NCBI RefSeq assembly: GCF_031846305.1 | Contig: NZ_JAVRHY010000006.1 | Coordinates: 124,001-188,000 of the forward strand | DNA from: Spectribacter acetivorans | Lineage (GTDB): Bacteria > Pseudomonadota > Gammaproteobacteria > Nevskiales > Salinisphaeraceae | Length of the DNA: 64,000 nt | Reading direction: 5' to 3' | Part shown: one piece after another, positions 15,703 through 25,585 of the stretch | How positions within the stretch are numbered: position 1 is the stretch's first letter | Layout: the number at the start of each line of letters is the position of its first letter | Made by a program: the position numbers and the translations under genes | The notes under the pieces: model-generated | What the model was told of the DNA's origin: nothing | Databases searched by the model: none | The model's input: only the letters and a program-made list of their open reading frames with translations

Positions 15703-18072
15703 ATGATCCGTTCCTTATTCGCCAAGCCCGTGAGCAGCGGGCCTGGGCCGGGTCGCCGCGCTCCCTGGCCAAAGCCTGACCCCCACTTTCACCGATACCC
15801 GCCCTTGCCCCGGGGTATCCCGTTTTTCGAGCCCGCTGATCTCATTGCGTCGCATCGCAACCTTCTCTATCAGATCCGCATAGAGAGCGGCGTCAACGAC
15901 GACGATTTTGCCCGGCTTTATCAGCCCGCGATGCAGCGTTATGCCGAGCTCGTCCAGTCACTGCCGGCTTCCGAGTCCAACCATCACCGAGGCATGGGAG
16001 GACTGCTGTACCACGGCCTTGAGGTCGCCTTCTTCGCGCTGCGATCGTCCAGCGTGCGGTTTTTCAGTCCGCCCGAGGCAACCGCCCGTCAACGTCGAGA
16101 TGACGAACCTCGCTGGCGCTTCGCGGTCTTCCTGGCAGGGCTTTGCCACGATCTCGGCAAAATTGCCGCTGATCTTCACGTCGTCAGCGCCTGTGGCAAG
16201 CATCACTGGAACCCCTATCTCGAATCGATAACCCACTGGGGGATCAAGCACGGGCTTGAGTCCTATCACCCTACCTGGGTCTGCCAGCGGTATCACCAGA
16301 CTCATGAGAGATTTACACCCGCGATTTTCCCGCTGGTGGCCAGTGCTGAACATCTCTCCTTCATCTCCGAAGGCGAACGTCGAATCACGATCTGTTTAAT
16401 GAACGCCCTGGTCGGCAATGACATGGCCGGGGAGAACATGGTGCATGACCTGGTCATGAAGGCCGATAGCGCCAGCGTGGCCAAGAGCCTCAAGGAAACC
16501 CCGGCCATCGTCGACGGGATGGCGGTCTCCCGGTCCGTGCCTGAAGAGTTCGTGTCCGCTCTCCAGCGCCTTATTTCGGAAGGCTTGCCCGTCAATAAGC
16601 CTGGCGCCGGCGTGGTCGCTGATGAGGCGCATACCTATCTGATGTTCCCTCAATGTCTGGATGAAGTGCGTTCGCGCCTGACCCGCGATGGCATTACCGG
16701 CGTGCCCGGTAACAACGAAACCCTGGCGGATATCCTGATCGCCCATCATTTTGCTGAACCCGCTGACAACACCCCTGGCAAGTCCAAGCGCTTTTTCCTG
16801 ATCTTGCCCAAATTCAGTCAGGTCCAGGCCAACAAGAGTCGCCTTGGCCTGCGCCTGGTTCGCGACGACCTGATATTCCCGCGGGGTAGGCCCAAGCCCA
16901 TTGAGGTGGAGATACAGGACCAGCCCGACGCTGAGGTCGGTACTGAGCATGAAACGCTGACCGTGGATCGCCAGAGCCGCGAAGAGCCCAATGCGCCACA
17001 GGGTAGTGCCGCGCCGACCACCGACGAACTGGCGGTTGACACCGAAACCGGGGAGATACTGACCCAGACTCCCGCAGATGAGGACCCGGGCGCACCGGAG
17101 CCGCCATCGGAGAACCCATCACTGGGGCCTTCACCAAGCCCAGTCGCTGAGCCAGTCCCGAGCAAGGGATCGGAGCCTGCATCTGCGTCTGACGCCGGTA
17201 CGGCCGAGACTGAACACGCGTCCGCACCACCATCGCCAAGCGATGGGGCAAAGAATTACTTTTCTCGCCTGGGCATTGCCGGTGAGATGCTTGAAACAGT
17301 GCTCGATGCAATCGCTTCAGGCGAGCTCGTTGCCAATGAACACTGGTGGATCGACCAGGAGATGTTCCACCTTGAACAAAGCGCTGCCGCGGATGTCGTG
17401 GCCATCGATATGAACAAGCTTGCCGATCTCTTCGAGCAGCACAACCTGCTCAAGATTGATCCCAGCAAACCCCTACAAAAAACGCGTCAGCTCACCGCGC
17501 CCGGCAAGAAGGGGAAGAAGCCAGTCTTCGTGCTCAAACCCCTGCCATCGCGTTACCTCGTTGAGGTGTCCAACCTCGCCAAACCAGAGGCAACTCGCTC
17601 ACCGGCAGCGACACCGATACCGCAGAGCAAGGCGAAAGCCCCGGCCCAGACTGGGCACGCAAAACCGCGCGAAAAAACGCCGGATAAGACGCCAACCCCG
17701 TCGCCCGATTCCTCTACGCTCAGTCGTAATGAATCTGCTCACAGCGACAACCCCCAGCCTGCCGCTCCCACCGACTCAGCCGATGGCGGGCTCGCTCACA
17801 TGGAACCGGTTGTACGTCTGGTCTATGACCATGCCAGGCAGACGCCGTCATCGTTCCCTGTTACCAGCTGCGAGCAAGGAATCATCTTCGAGTTGGAAGG
17901 CGCGGTCGATTGGCTTCTGGCAGAAGGGCCAGCCCACGGGGTTGACCTATCGCCCAATCAGCTCCGCCAGAAGCTGCGTATTGGCACGACCACTGTTTTC
18001 CAGCGCGACGCACAAGAAGTCGGATACCCATCGAGCAAGCCCGCACGTTGCATTCCCGCCCTTGCGGGGTAG
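15703..18072 (+). CDS. traI: TraI, MOBH-type conjugative relaxase
   Basis: Relaxase (789 aa) expected to nick oriT and stay on the transferred strand. The N-terminal TraI_2 domain (about 30-290) carries MGGLLYHGLEVA and the HD motif LCHDLGK (H149-D150), with HWNPY and a later HxxT region; these histidine/HD ligands replace the tyrosine/HUH chemistry of other relaxases. A Pro/Glu/Ser-rich linker (about 400-505) leads to the C-terminal domain (LGIAGEMLETVLDAI..., then IIFELEGAVDWLLAEG) conserved in SXT TraI. No oriT was recognised. traD begins 3 bp after the stop. Confidence 0.92.
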   Translation: MIRSLFAKPVSSGPGPGRRAPWPKPDPHFHRYPPLPRGIPFFEPADLIASHRNLLYQIRIESGVNDDDFARLYQPAMQRYAELVQSLPASESNHHRGMGGLLYHGLEVAFFALRSSSVRFFSPPEATARQRRDDEPRWRFAVFLAGLCHDLGKIAADLHVVSACGKHHWNPYLESITHWGIKHGLESYHPTWVCQRYHQTHERFTPAIFPLVASAEHLSFISEGERRITICLMNALVGNDMAGENMVHDLVMKADSASVAKSLKETPAIVDGMAVSRSVPEEFVSALQRLISEGLPVNKPGAGVVADEAHTYLMFPQCLDEVRSRLTRDGITGVPGNNETLADILIAHHFAEPADNTPGKSKRFFLILPKFSQVQANKSRLGLRLVRDDLIFPRGRPKPIEVEIQDQPDAEVGTEHETLTVDRQSREEPNAPQGSAAPTTDELAVDTETGEILTQTPADEDPGAPEPPSENPSLGPSPSPVAEPVPSKGSEPASASDAGTAETEHASAPPSPSDGAKNYFSRLGIAGEMLETVLDAIASGELVANEHWWIDQEMFHLEQSAAADVVAIDMNKLADLFEQHNLLKIDPSKPLQKTRQLTAPGKKGKKPVFVLKPLPSRYLVEVSNLAKPEATRSPAATPIPQSKAKAPAQTGHAKPREKTPDKTPTPSPDSSTLSRNESAHSDNPQPAAPTDSADGGLAHMEPVVRLVYDHARQTPSSFPVTSCEQGIIFELEGAVDWLLAEGPAHGVDLSPNQLRQKLRIGTTTVFQRDAQEVGYPSSKPARCIPALAG

Positions 18073-18075
18073 CGC

Positions 18076-20076
18076 GTGAAGCTCAGTATTGACCTTCCCT
18101 GGCGGAGCGCTTTCGAAGCTTACTCCGCGATGGCCTGGCTGGCCGGCGCCGCGGCGTGCGCGCTCTACGGGCTTAGTAGCCCCGCCCACTACACCACGGC
18201 CCTGTGGATGATGGTGGTGTGCACAGGGTTTGCGGCATTCCGAGGGTCACAAGCCATCGGTCTGTGGGAGCGCAAGGTCATGCTTCGCCCCGAGTCGTTG
18301 ACCTTCATGAAGCCCGAACAACTTTCGAAGCTGGTCAAGAAATTTCCGGACCGCTGCTGGATGGGCCGGGGCTTCGATTGGCGCCAAGAGCATGCGCAAC
18401 TGGCGTTCGAGGTTCGAAAGAGCAAGATCGTTCACCTCAAACCGCCAGCCCTCTATGCCTGGCTCCGAGGCGCCCGCGCCAAGCGCAATGAGCACGGTCA
18501 TGTGCCTTCCTCGATTGGCTCGCTCTGGATCCACGGACTCAACCGGGAAGAGGGTGATGTGCTCGTTCCGCTTGATCACCTGCAGGGCCATACGCTTCTG
18601 GTTGGCACAACCGGCTCGGGCAAGACCCGGGCGTTCGAAACTCTTGTCACCCAGGCCGTCATGCGTGGCGAGTGCGTCATCATGGTCGATCCGAAAGGCG
18701 ACAAGGACGCCCGAAAGACGATGCAGCGTGCCTGCATCCTGGCCGGGCGCCCGGATGCCTTCATGCATTTCCATCCTGCCTTTCCCGAGCGCTCTGTGCG
18801 TATCGATCCGCTGCATAACTGGAACCGACCCACCGAAATTGCCTCGCGGATTGCCACGCTGATCCCCTCCGAGAGCGGGTCCGATGCGTTCGTGGCATTT
18901 TCCTGGCGCGTGATCAACCTGATTGTTCAGGCGATGGTCCTCGTGAGCGAGCGTCCCAACCTCAAGATACTTCGCCGTCACATCGAGGGCGGCCCTGACG
19001 CTCTCCTTCATCGCGTGCTCGAGTCCTACTACGAGCGCTTCGTGCCGGGCTGGCGCTCTCGGATTCAAGCCTACAAGCAGCAGGCTGCCAAGATGCGCCT
19101 GCCCTCGGCCTCCTCGAGCAAGGACACCATGGCCCTGGTGCTGATGTACAAGAACGAGGTCATCCACCAGTCCCCGCATGAAGCCATCGGCGGCCTGATC
19201 AGTTATTTCGATCACTCGCGTGAGCACGCCAGCAAGATGCTTGCATCGCTCATGCCGACCCTGGACATGCTCACGTCCGGCGATCTGGGTGATCTGTTAT
19301 CTCCCGACCCTGATGACCACAACGACCCTCGGCCCATGACGGATAGCGCCAAGGTCATCCAGGAAGGGCAGGTCCTTTATATCGGCACCGACAGCCTGAG
19401 TGATGGCACGGTGGGTGCGGCTATTGCCTCCATCATTCTCGCGGACATCACCTCGGTCGCCGGCGATCGCTACAACTACGGCATCGACAATCGAACCGTC
19501 GCGCTTTTCATCGACGAGGCCTCGGAGGTGTTGTCCAACCCGACCGTTCAGCTGATGAACAAGGGCCGCGGCGCGGGGTTCGTGTTGACCGTCGCCACCC
19601 AGACTTACCCGGATTTCGTGGCACGCATGGGCAATGAGGCCAAGGCGCGCCAGATTCTCGGCAACCTCAACAACACGATTGCCCTGCGCACACTCGACGG
19701 CAACACCCAGGAATATCTGACCGAGTCCATGGGCACATCAAGCCTCATGACTCTCATGCACACACAGAACACGAATTCTGTCGCCCAAGGCCGAGATCCG
19801 ACCAACTTCGTCGGCGGCTATGGCGAACGTCTGATCGAGAAGGATGATGCGGACCTGGTTCCCTCCGAGCTGTTGGGTTCCTTGCCCAACTTCCACTACA
19901 TCGCCACCTTGAGTGGCGGCAAGATCGTGAAGGGTCGCTTCCCGATTCTTCAGAGCAAGATCGATCCCGAGCTCGAAGATATGCCATGGCTCCAGAAACA
20001 TTCCACGCCTGCCGATAATCCGGCTACCACTCAGACACAGACCCCTGATGCTCGCACTCTCTCACCCGCGGCCTGA
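18076..20076 (+). CDS. traD: TraD, type IV coupling protein
   Basis: Inner-membrane ATPase (666 aa) that passes the relaxase-DNA complex to the secretion channel. It starts at GTG 18076. Two transmembrane segments lie at about 17-34 and 38-56. Walker A is GTTGSGKT (177-184), followed by a MVDPKGDKDARKTM strand; Walker B is TVALFIDEASEV (about 475-486), and TVATQTYPDF is the family's sensor-like block. The layout matches the SXT TraD group rather than F TraD. It forms the relaxase-coupling pair with traI. Confidence 0.92.
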   Translation: MKLSIDLPWRSAFEAYSAMAWLAGAAACALYGLSSPAHYTTALWMMVVCTGFAAFRGSQAIGLWERKVMLRPESLTFMKPEQLSKLVKKFPDRCWMGRGFDWRQEHAQLAFEVRKSKIVHLKPPALYAWLRGARAKRNEHGHVPSSIGSLWIHGLNREEGDVLVPLDHLQGHTLLVGTTGSGKTRAFETLVTQAVMRGECVIMVDPKGDKDARKTMQRACILAGRPDAFMHFHPAFPERSVRIDPLHNWNRPTEIASRIATLIPSESGSDAFVAFSWRVINLIVQAMVLVSERPNLKILRRHIEGGPDALLHRVLESYYERFVPGWRSRIQAYKQQAAKMRLPSASSSKDTMALVLMYKNEVIHQSPHEAIGGLISYFDHSREHASKMLASLMPTLDMLTSGDLGDLLSPDPDDHNDPRPMTDSAKVIQEGQVLYIGTDSLSDGTVGAAIASIILADITSVAGDRYNYGIDNRTVALFIDEASEVLSNPTVQLMNKGRGAGFVLTVATQTYPDFVARMGNEAKARQILGNLNNTIALRTLDGNTQEYLTESMGTSSLMTLMHTQNTNSVAQGRDPTNFVGGYGERLIEKDDADLVPSELLGSLPNFHYIATLSGGKIVKGRFPILQSKIDPELEDMPWLQKHSTPADNPATTQTQTPDARTLSPAA

Positions 20077-20092
20077 TGTGCCCCAGTTCCCT

Positions 20093-20689
20093 ATGACCTA
20101 TCCTAACTATCCCAAGGGCCCGCTTTCGGATCGCGAGTCGGAAAAGATGCCGGCATGGTCGATCATGCAGCAGCGCGCCATGTTTCGCAGCGCATTGATC
20201 GACTACGAACACCAGGCGACCTGGGAAATGCTTGCCACCCTCTGGCCGCGCCTGCCGACCATCTCTTATCGATGGGCTGGCTATGTGGGTGATGTTCTGC
20301 CCACGGCCGACGGCACCAAGAGCGTTCTCCATGCCGGGGTGCAGGACGGGCTATTGCGCGTTCGCTCCTTGTTCGATCGAGGCGGCTGCAACGATGCGGA
20401 CCGAGGCTACATGGTCGCCTTCCTCGCAGGCCTATTCGGCACCGTGGAAGATGTGGCTTGCGCCCGGGCTATCCGCGTTTCTGACCCCAATGACGTCTGG
20501 CGTCCCATGGATGGGCCCTACATTCTCTGGCGCGGCCAGAGTCAGCCTGCGCCCACGGTTGAAACCTCGAAGCTGGTGTCAGCAAAGCTCGTAGCGGATA
20601 CGCAGCTGGTTATGGCCGAACATTGCTTTGACCGGCTCGCCCGGCCGTTTGCCAACCACTACTGGGCGCAGTTTTCTCCGGCGGCTTAA
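20093..20689 (+). CDS. Conserved-position hypothetical between traD and the DUF4400 gene
   Basis: Unrecognised soluble protein of 198 aa with no signal peptide or membrane segment. It is Trp/Arg/Met-rich with helical stretches (MQQRAMFRSALIDYEHQATWEML; CFDRLARPFANHYW). The ATG at 20093 lies after the traD stop; an in-frame ATG at 20048 would overlap traD by 29 bp, and neither has a strong ribosome-binding site. Its position between traD and the membrane gene suggests a transfer accessory acting in the cytoplasm. Confidence 0.55.
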   Translation: MTYPNYPKGPLSDRESEKMPAWSIMQQRAMFRSALIDYEHQATWEMLATLWPRLPTISYRWAGYVGDVLPTADGTKSVLHAGVQDGLLRVRSLFDRGGCNDADRGYMVAFLAGLFGTVEDVACARAIRVSDPNDVWRPMDGPYILWRGQSQPAPTVETSKLVSAKLVADTQLVMAEHCFDRLARPFANHYWAQFSPAA

Positions 20690-20695
20690 TCCGCA

Positions 20696-21325
20696 ATGTT
20701 CAAGACCCTCACCATGTGGCTGCTTCTCGTTCTCTGCGAGGTGCTTGTGGTGGCCGCCTTCTTTTCCCCGGATAGTGTGGTCGAAAATCTGCGCCGGGAG
20801 CAGCGCATGACGCGGGCGTCATTTGGAGACGTCACCGAGCAGCACGTCCGTCAGGCAGCCGACGGGTGGTTTACGAGTGCCTTTCACGATACCGGCATCG
20901 TTCGTCACAGTTTCCAGCTTTTTATTCCGACTCAGGAAGCGCGCGAGAAATCGACGGGACTGGAGGATCTGGGAAGCGAGGCTTTCCCCTGGTTTCGCCG
21001 CCGCATGGAGACGGTTTGGAACGGCATCTATCAGAGCCTGTATCGGTTCTCGGTCTTGCTTGAGGTCCTGCCGTTCATGTTGCCGTTGATCATCCCGGCA
21101 ATCGTCGACGGATTCATGACCAGGGAAGTGAAAAAGCGGACCTATGGTTACGCCTCGCCCATTCGCTACTATGCCAGCATGCACGCAGTGGCTGCCCTGA
21201 TCGTAGCTATTCCCGCCTACCTGGTGTTTCCTCTGCCCGTCCCGCCGCTGTTCGTTCCCCTCTGGGCGGTGTCAGTGGCGATCATCCTCGCGGTGATGAC
21301 CTCCAACATCCAGAAGAAGGTCTAG
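20696..21325 (+). CDS. DUF4400-type integral membrane protein (SXT TraJ-like)
   Basis: Membrane protein of 209 aa with a signal-anchor (MWLLLVLCEVLVVAAFF), a periplasmic loop of about 95 residues and a hydrophobic C-terminal half with segments at about 117-136, 155-175 and 177-199. The sequence FRRRMETVWNGIYQSLYRFSVLLEVLPFMLPLIIPAIVDGFMTREVKKRTYGYASP is characteristic of the DUF4400 proteins that follow traD in SXT-like elements. Function unknown; it may link the coupling protein to the channel. Confidence 0.7.
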   Translation: MFKTLTMWLLLVLCEVLVVAAFFSPDSVVENLRREQRMTRASFGDVTEQHVRQAADGWFTSAFHDTGIVRHSFQLFIPTQEAREKSTGLEDLGSEAFPWFRRRMETVWNGIYQSLYRFSVLLEVLPFMLPLIIPAIVDGFMTREVKKRTYGYASPIRYYASMHAVAALIVAIPAYLVFPLPVPPLFVPLWAVSVAIILAVMTSNIQKKV

Positions 21326-21332
21326 GCAGCGG

Positions 21333-22178
21333 TCATCCTCGCTCTTGCGAGATCCCCGGCTTCCGGCCGAATTTCTTGTCCACCACCGCGCTGCGAATAC
21401 GAGCATCGATTCGGTCATCGTATTCACCCAGGACCACCCGGTAAGAGCTCCCCCACGCCTGCACATAGGCGTCCTCGATACCGGCCGCGTCCATCGCTTC
21501 CTTCGCCTGGTAGGCATCGGTTTCGTTGAAATACTGGATGACCACCTTGTACGTCCATTCCGCGCTGCCCGTGGATCCGCTGCTTGGGCTCACCGAGGTG
21601 TCACGACCTGCCGAATCAGATCGTCGGCTTTTCTGGCCAGGTGTTCTGGCGCCCCGAGACAGGTAGCTGTTGTCCGCCCCGGTGTTTGCCCAGGAGGAGG
21701 CATTTCCTACTGGCTGTCCGGCGTACGACTGATCGCCATAGCCATATTCATAGGCAGACCGGCTTTCTTTTGCGCTCTCTCGCGTGGTCACCGCAGCAGC
21801 CGGCTCTACACCAGTGGCTTGCGTGTTGCTCTTCCGTCTTGCCGGTTGCGTTTGAATCGATCGCTCGTTGCCGACGTAGGACCCGTCGCCGCCCAGCTCC
21901 AGATCACGCATGCGCGCGGCCACATCTGCGGTCTGTTGCCGCTGCCAACTCATCTGCTCTTCGAGCTTGGCATCGCGTGAGGCGCCTTCGAGCTTCAGCT
22001 CATGAACCATTCGCGTGAGGGTGGCGGTTCGCTTCTGCAGGTGTTCCAGGCGACGCATCATCTCGTCTTCGAACGACTGAGCAGCGGCAGGCCCGCTGAG
22101 CAGCACAGCAGCGATAACCCCCGCGAGTCCAAGCGTCTTGGAAGAGGGGGGCAGTTGGATATTTTTCATGACGTGCAT
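21333..22178 (-). CDS. Periplasmic coiled-coil protein with C-terminal SPOR-like domain
   Basis: Protein of 281 aa, opposite in direction to the flanking tra genes. ATG 22178 follows AAGGAG at a good distance and gives a signal peptide ending AAAQS; the frame upstream is not coding. A short coiled coil (MRRLEHLQKRTATLTRMVHELKLEG) and a Ser/Gly/Arg-rich linker precede WTYKVVIQYFNETDAYQAKEAM...YRVVLGEYDDRIDARI, which has the SPOR pattern for binding glycan strands lacking stem peptides. It may place the transfer apparatus at remodelled peptidoglycan. Its promoter is shared divergently with traL. Confidence 0.6.
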   Translation of the reverse strand: MHVMKNIQLPPSSKTLGLAGVIAAVLLSGPAAAQSFEDEMMRRLEHLQKRTATLTRMVHELKLEGASRDAKLEEQMSWQRQQTADVAARMRDLELGGDGSYVGNERSIQTQPARRKSNTQATGVEPAAAVTTRESAKESRSAYEYGYGDQSYAGQPVGNASSWANTGADNSYLSRGARTPGQKSRRSDSAGRDTSVSPSSGSTGSAEWTYKVVIQYFNETDAYQAKEAMDAAGIEDAYVQAWGSSYRVVLGEYDDRIDARIRSAVVDKKFGRKPGISQERG

Positions 22179-22243
22179 TGAGGTCTCCTTGAATGAGACA
22201 AGGTTAGGCCAGCCGGTGTGGGGACACGCAGGAAAAAGCACCC

Positions 22244-22253
22244 AAAAACGGCC
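22244..22253 (+). promoter_or_regulatory. AAAACGGCC motif in the traL promoter region
   Basis: AAAAACGGCC lies about 70 bp upstream of traL, between traL and the divergent SPOR gene. It shares AAAACGGCC with the site before the gene at 39458 and AAACGGCC with the site before traF. Confidence 0.4.
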
Positions 22254-22319
22254 TCATATAACCCACGTCTCCCGACGCTCTCCGCTTAGATTGTCCGCAG
22301 GACACCTTCGAGAGACCAC

Positions 22320-22601
22320 ATGAAGCCAATACCCACGCCCCACCTCATCGATGAACCCCAGCGATTTCTTCTCTGGTCCTTCGATGAGGCCATGCCGATC
22401 ATCATCTTCTTCTTGCTCGGCTACATGATTCAGCAGGTCATCATCTGCACTGCCGTTGGCATCGTTTTCTCGAAGCTCTTTCGAAAGTACAAGGATTCCC
22501 GGCCCGAGGGTTATCTGATCCACCTCCTCAACTGGCATGGGATCGGCGTCGATCGCGGCTACAGCGTGGGTAACCCCTTTCGTCGGGATTTCCACAGCTG
22601 A
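22320..22601 (+). CDS. traL: TraL, T4SS inner-membrane protein
   Basis: Small membrane component of the F-type T4SS (93 aa), equivalent to VirB3. It has the conserved start PHLIDEPQRFLLWSFDEAMP, a hydrophobic helix pair (IIIFFLLGYMIQQVIICTAVGIVF) and a C-terminal HLLNWHGIG block. It works beside the TraC ATPase in pilus assembly. The last base of its stop codon is the first base of the traE start. Confidence 0.9.
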   Translation: MKPIPTPHLIDEPQRFLLWSFDEAMPIIIFFLLGYMIQQVIICTAVGIVFSKLFRKYKDSRPEGYLIHLLNWHGIGVDRGYSVGNPFRRDFHS

Positions 22602-23239
22602 TGGACATCAAGCAACTTCGCCGCACCTGGGGCGGCATGCGGGCAGAAATCCGCATTCATCAGTTCGTGACTCCGATGGCCCTATCTCTTGCACTACTCA
22701 CCACCATCGGTTGGATGAGTTCAAAGGAAGTGGCTGTTCTTGTACCTCCGAACCTCGACGAGACCGTTCGCGTTTCACAGTCGAGTGCGGATGGCGGCTA
22801 CAAAAAAGCTTGGGGCGTTTACGCCGCCACCTTGATGGGGAACATCACCCCGAGCAATGCCGAGTTCATCGCCGGGACCCTGGAGAACATCATGTCGCCC
22901 CGGGTCTATCAGGCAATCCGGGAATCCCTGGCTCAGCAGGTGGACCGTATCAAGCGCGATGGGCTGTCCGTCGCCTTCAATCCGCGATCGGTCAACTATG
23001 AAGTCGAAACCGGGAAGGTGTTCATTGATGGCTGGCTGCAGCTGACCGGGTCGAGTGGCGAGACCAAGCGCACCCAGCGCGTCTACGAGTACGAATTCGA
23101 TATCCGAGCGGGCAGCCCGGTCATCACCTATTTCGACACCTACAGCGGCAAGCCGAAAACCAAGACCGTGATGCAGCGGCTCGATGCCGCGGAGCGTCGG
23201 CGTGAGGAAGCGGCACAAGAACAACGGGAGGGCCAGTAA
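22601..23239 (+). CDS. traE: TraE, T4SS inner-membrane protein (VirB8-like)
   Basis: F-type T4SS subunit of 212 aa. One N-terminal transmembrane segment (about 22-44) precedes a periplasmic domain with TLMGNITPSNAEFIAGTLENIMSPRVY and YEVETGKVFIDGWLQL, typical of TraE. It is structurally related to VirB8 and likely contacts TraK and TraB at the inner membrane. The start codon overlaps the traL stop by one base. Confidence 0.9.
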   Translation: MDIKQLRRTWGGMRAEIRIHQFVTPMALSLALLTTIGWMSSKEVAVLVPPNLDETVRVSQSSADGGYKKAWGVYAATLMGNITPSNAEFIAGTLENIMSPRVYQAIRESLAQQVDRIKRDGLSVAFNPRSVNYEVETGKVFIDGWLQLTGSSGETKRTQRVYEYEFDIRAGSPVITYFDTYSGKPKTKTVMQRLDAAERRREEAAQEQREGQ

Positions 23240-23240
23240 G

Positions 23241-24167
23241 ATGCCCCGCCACTCAATGCTTTTTTATGCCGCTCTGGCGGCCTCGATGTTGACGGCCTAT
23301 CCGGCGCTCGCGCAAGAGCAGAGCATCAACATTCAGGGCGTCGAACTCCCAGGCATCCCGACCCAGGATCTGGAGCCGGCACGCCAGGCCGAATCAACGG
23401 CGTCGCGGCGCTACACCCGTCAGCGCTCTACCTACCCCGATGGGTTTACCCAGTCCCAGCAATACCCACTTGAGCTGGATGTCGACCCGGGCCTCAACGA
23501 GATCGTCAGCATCAGTCGTGGTTATCTCAACCGGATCGTCACGCCATTCGAGACGCCCGCGATCAAGACGGCCAACAATGTCCAGACGCACATCGAGTCG
23601 AACATCATCTATGTCGCAACCGATGATGATCGTGCGATTGGCCTCTTCATTGAACCGGCCGAAGGCGGGCCTGCGATTTCGCTCTCTCTGATTCCGAAGT
23701 CCATCCCGCCCCGTGAGATCCGCCTGCGGTTACCCAACACTCGCTTCGATGGCGCTGTCACCACCGCCAAGGCCCGCCGCTTCGAGACCGGGAGCAGTTA
23801 CGTCTCCACCATCAAGAAGCTTCTCAGTGCCACGGCGCTGGGTGACGTCCCGCCTGGCTACACGCTCCAGAAACCCTCTCGGCAAGATGCAGTGGACTTC
23901 TATTGCCCGCTCGAAAATCTAGGGGTGGAACTTGCCCAGGTTCTGGATGGCCATGCCTGGCGCCTCGCTGTCAATCGAGTTCGCAACGACACGTATCAGC
24001 CGATCGAGATCCGTGAAGCCGACTGTTTGACGCCCAACGTGCTGGCGGTTGCAGCTTATCCCTCTGCGATCGTGCAGCCCGGCGCCGAGGCTGAGCTCTA
24101 CATCGTGCGCAAACGTGCGCCCGCCGCTTCCGGTCGTCCTGAGCGGCCCTATGTATTCACGGAGTAA
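23241..24167 (+). CDS. traK: TraK, T4SS core secretin-like protein (VirB9-like)
   Basis: Periplasmic/outer-membrane core subunit (308 aa). ATG 23241 follows the traE stop at once and gives a signal peptide ending ALAQ. The mature protein has a strand-rich domain (NEIVSISRGYLNRIVTPFETPAI, IYVATDDDRAIGLFIEP) typical of TraK. The C-terminal part should bind TraV and TraB. An upstream in-frame start at 23184 only runs through the end of traE. Confidence 0.9.
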   Translation: MPRHSMLFYAALAASMLTAYPALAQEQSINIQGVELPGIPTQDLEPARQAESTASRRYTRQRSTYPDGFTQSQQYPLELDVDPGLNEIVSISRGYLNRIVTPFETPAIKTANNVQTHIESNIIYVATDDDRAIGLFIEPAEGGPAISLSLIPKSIPPREIRLRLPNTRFDGAVTTAKARRFETGSSYVSTIKKLLSATALGDVPPGYTLQKPSRQDAVDFYCPLENLGVELAQVLDGHAWRLAVNRVRNDTYQPIEIREADCLTPNVLAVAAYPSAIVQPGAEAELYIVRKRAPAASGRPERPYVFTE

Positions 24168-24169
24168 TC

Positions 24170-25510
24170 GTGAGCGCCTCTGATCAGATCAAGCAGCGTT
24201 GGGAAGGCCTCTCAGCCACCAACAAGAGAAACGTCGTGCTGGTCATCGGCGGAGCGCTGATGTTCCTGGTCCTCTACATCTACGCCTCTGGGGGCAAGGA
24301 CACCAGAGTTCGCCAACAGCCTGACCAGCCCGTCGTCCGGGCGCCCTTGACCGGTGGCAATGAAGAAGCTCTGGGTATCGAAGCGCTGGCGGCGCGCATC
24401 GAAAATCTCACGGATGCCGTCGAGCAGGGACGTGGCGAACTCGAAATGCAAGCCAAGCGCTATCAGTCCTCTATCACCCAGATGGAGCAACGCTCCGAAG
24501 CCCAGACCAGGTCGCTCAAACAGCAGCTTGTCGATTCCACCCAGCGGCTTCAGAACCTTCAGTCAGAGCTGCAGCGTGCGCAGACTGAGATCAACCAGCT
24601 TCGCGACGATACCGAGAACCTCTCTGGCCGGCCGCGCCAACCCGATGATCTTCCTCCGCAAGATGCGCAAGGTCAGACCACAAATGAGGCCGTGATCGAA
24701 GAGGAGTGGGACCTTTTCAGCACGCCGATATCACCCGAGGGACAGCCTGGCACGAGCCCGCTGGACGCCGACCCGCAGGCCCCTGATAGCGGCCTGACGA
24801 TCCAGGTCAAATCCGGCGAGCCCCCGCAGACTGAACCGACACCGGAAGAGAAGGCCGCGGCCGAAGCCGCCGCTCAGGCCTACACCATGCCGGCCGGTTC
24901 CATTCTGTCCGGGGTGCTCATTACCGGCATGGACGCACCCACCGGCAATCAGGCCCGCTCGGAGCCCGTGCCAAGCCTCATTCGGGTGAAGACCGAAGCC
25001 ACGCTACCCAATTATTTCGCCTTCGACGTGCGCGAGTGCTTCGTCCTCGCCGCCGGATTCGGTGATCTTTCCAGTGAGCGAGTATTCCTTCGAGCCGAAC
25101 GCATCAGCTGTATTCGCGCATCGGATGGCCGCGTGGTTGAGAAGAGTATCGATGCCTATGCCTCCGGGGAGGATGGCAAGACTGGCGTACGTGGTCGACT
25201 GGTTTCTCGGGCCGGCTCTGTTCTCGCCAACAGCTTGCTGGCCGGATTCGCCAGCGGCGTCTCCCAGGCCTTCGGTCAGCAACGCGTCCCCATTGTCAGC
25301 ACCAACCCGGATCAGGGCTTTTTCACGCCCTCGGCCGGTGACCTGGCGTCCTCTGGGCTGAGCGGCGGGGCCAGCAATGCCCTGGAACGACTCGCGGATT
25401 ACTACCTGCAGTTCGCCGAAGAGACTTTCCCCGTCATCGAAGTGGATGCCATGCGACAGGTCAACTTCATTCTGGTTCGCGGACTGACCTTCCCGGTATT
25501 GCCTAACTGA
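24170..25510 (+). CDS. traB: TraB, T4SS core protein (VirB10-like)
   Basis: Inner-to-outer membrane spanning core subunit (446 aa). It starts at GTG 24170, with GGAG lying across the traK stop codon. One transmembrane helix (24-40) is followed by a coiled coil (about 65-150), a Pro/Gln/Glu-rich spacer and the beta-barrel domain starting YTMPAGSILSGVLITGMDAP, the VirB10/TraB C-terminal signature. With TraK and TraV it forms the outer-membrane core ring. Confidence 0.92.
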   Translation: MSASDQIKQRWEGLSATNKRNVVLVIGGALMFLVLYIYASGGKDTRVRQQPDQPVVRAPLTGGNEEALGIEALAARIENLTDAVEQGRGELEMQAKRYQSSITQMEQRSEAQTRSLKQQLVDSTQRLQNLQSELQRAQTEINQLRDDTENLSGRPRQPDDLPPQDAQGQTTNEAVIEEEWDLFSTPISPEGQPGTSPLDADPQAPDSGLTIQVKSGEPPQTEPTPEEKAAAEAAAQAYTMPAGSILSGVLITGMDAPTGNQARSEPVPSLIRVKTEATLPNYFAFDVRECFVLAAGFGDLSSERVFLRAERISCIRASDGRVVEKSIDAYASGEDGKTGVRGRLVSRAGSVLANSLLAGFASGVSQAFGQQRVPIVSTNPDQGFFTPSAGDLASSGLSGGASNALERLADYYLQFAEETFPVIEVDAMRQVNFILVRGLTFPVLPN

Positions 25511-25585
25511 TGCCTGGGAAACCCCCCTCATATACGCCTGCAAAAGCCAGACGTTCCCGCCATGCCCGGCCGTAGGATTTCTTAC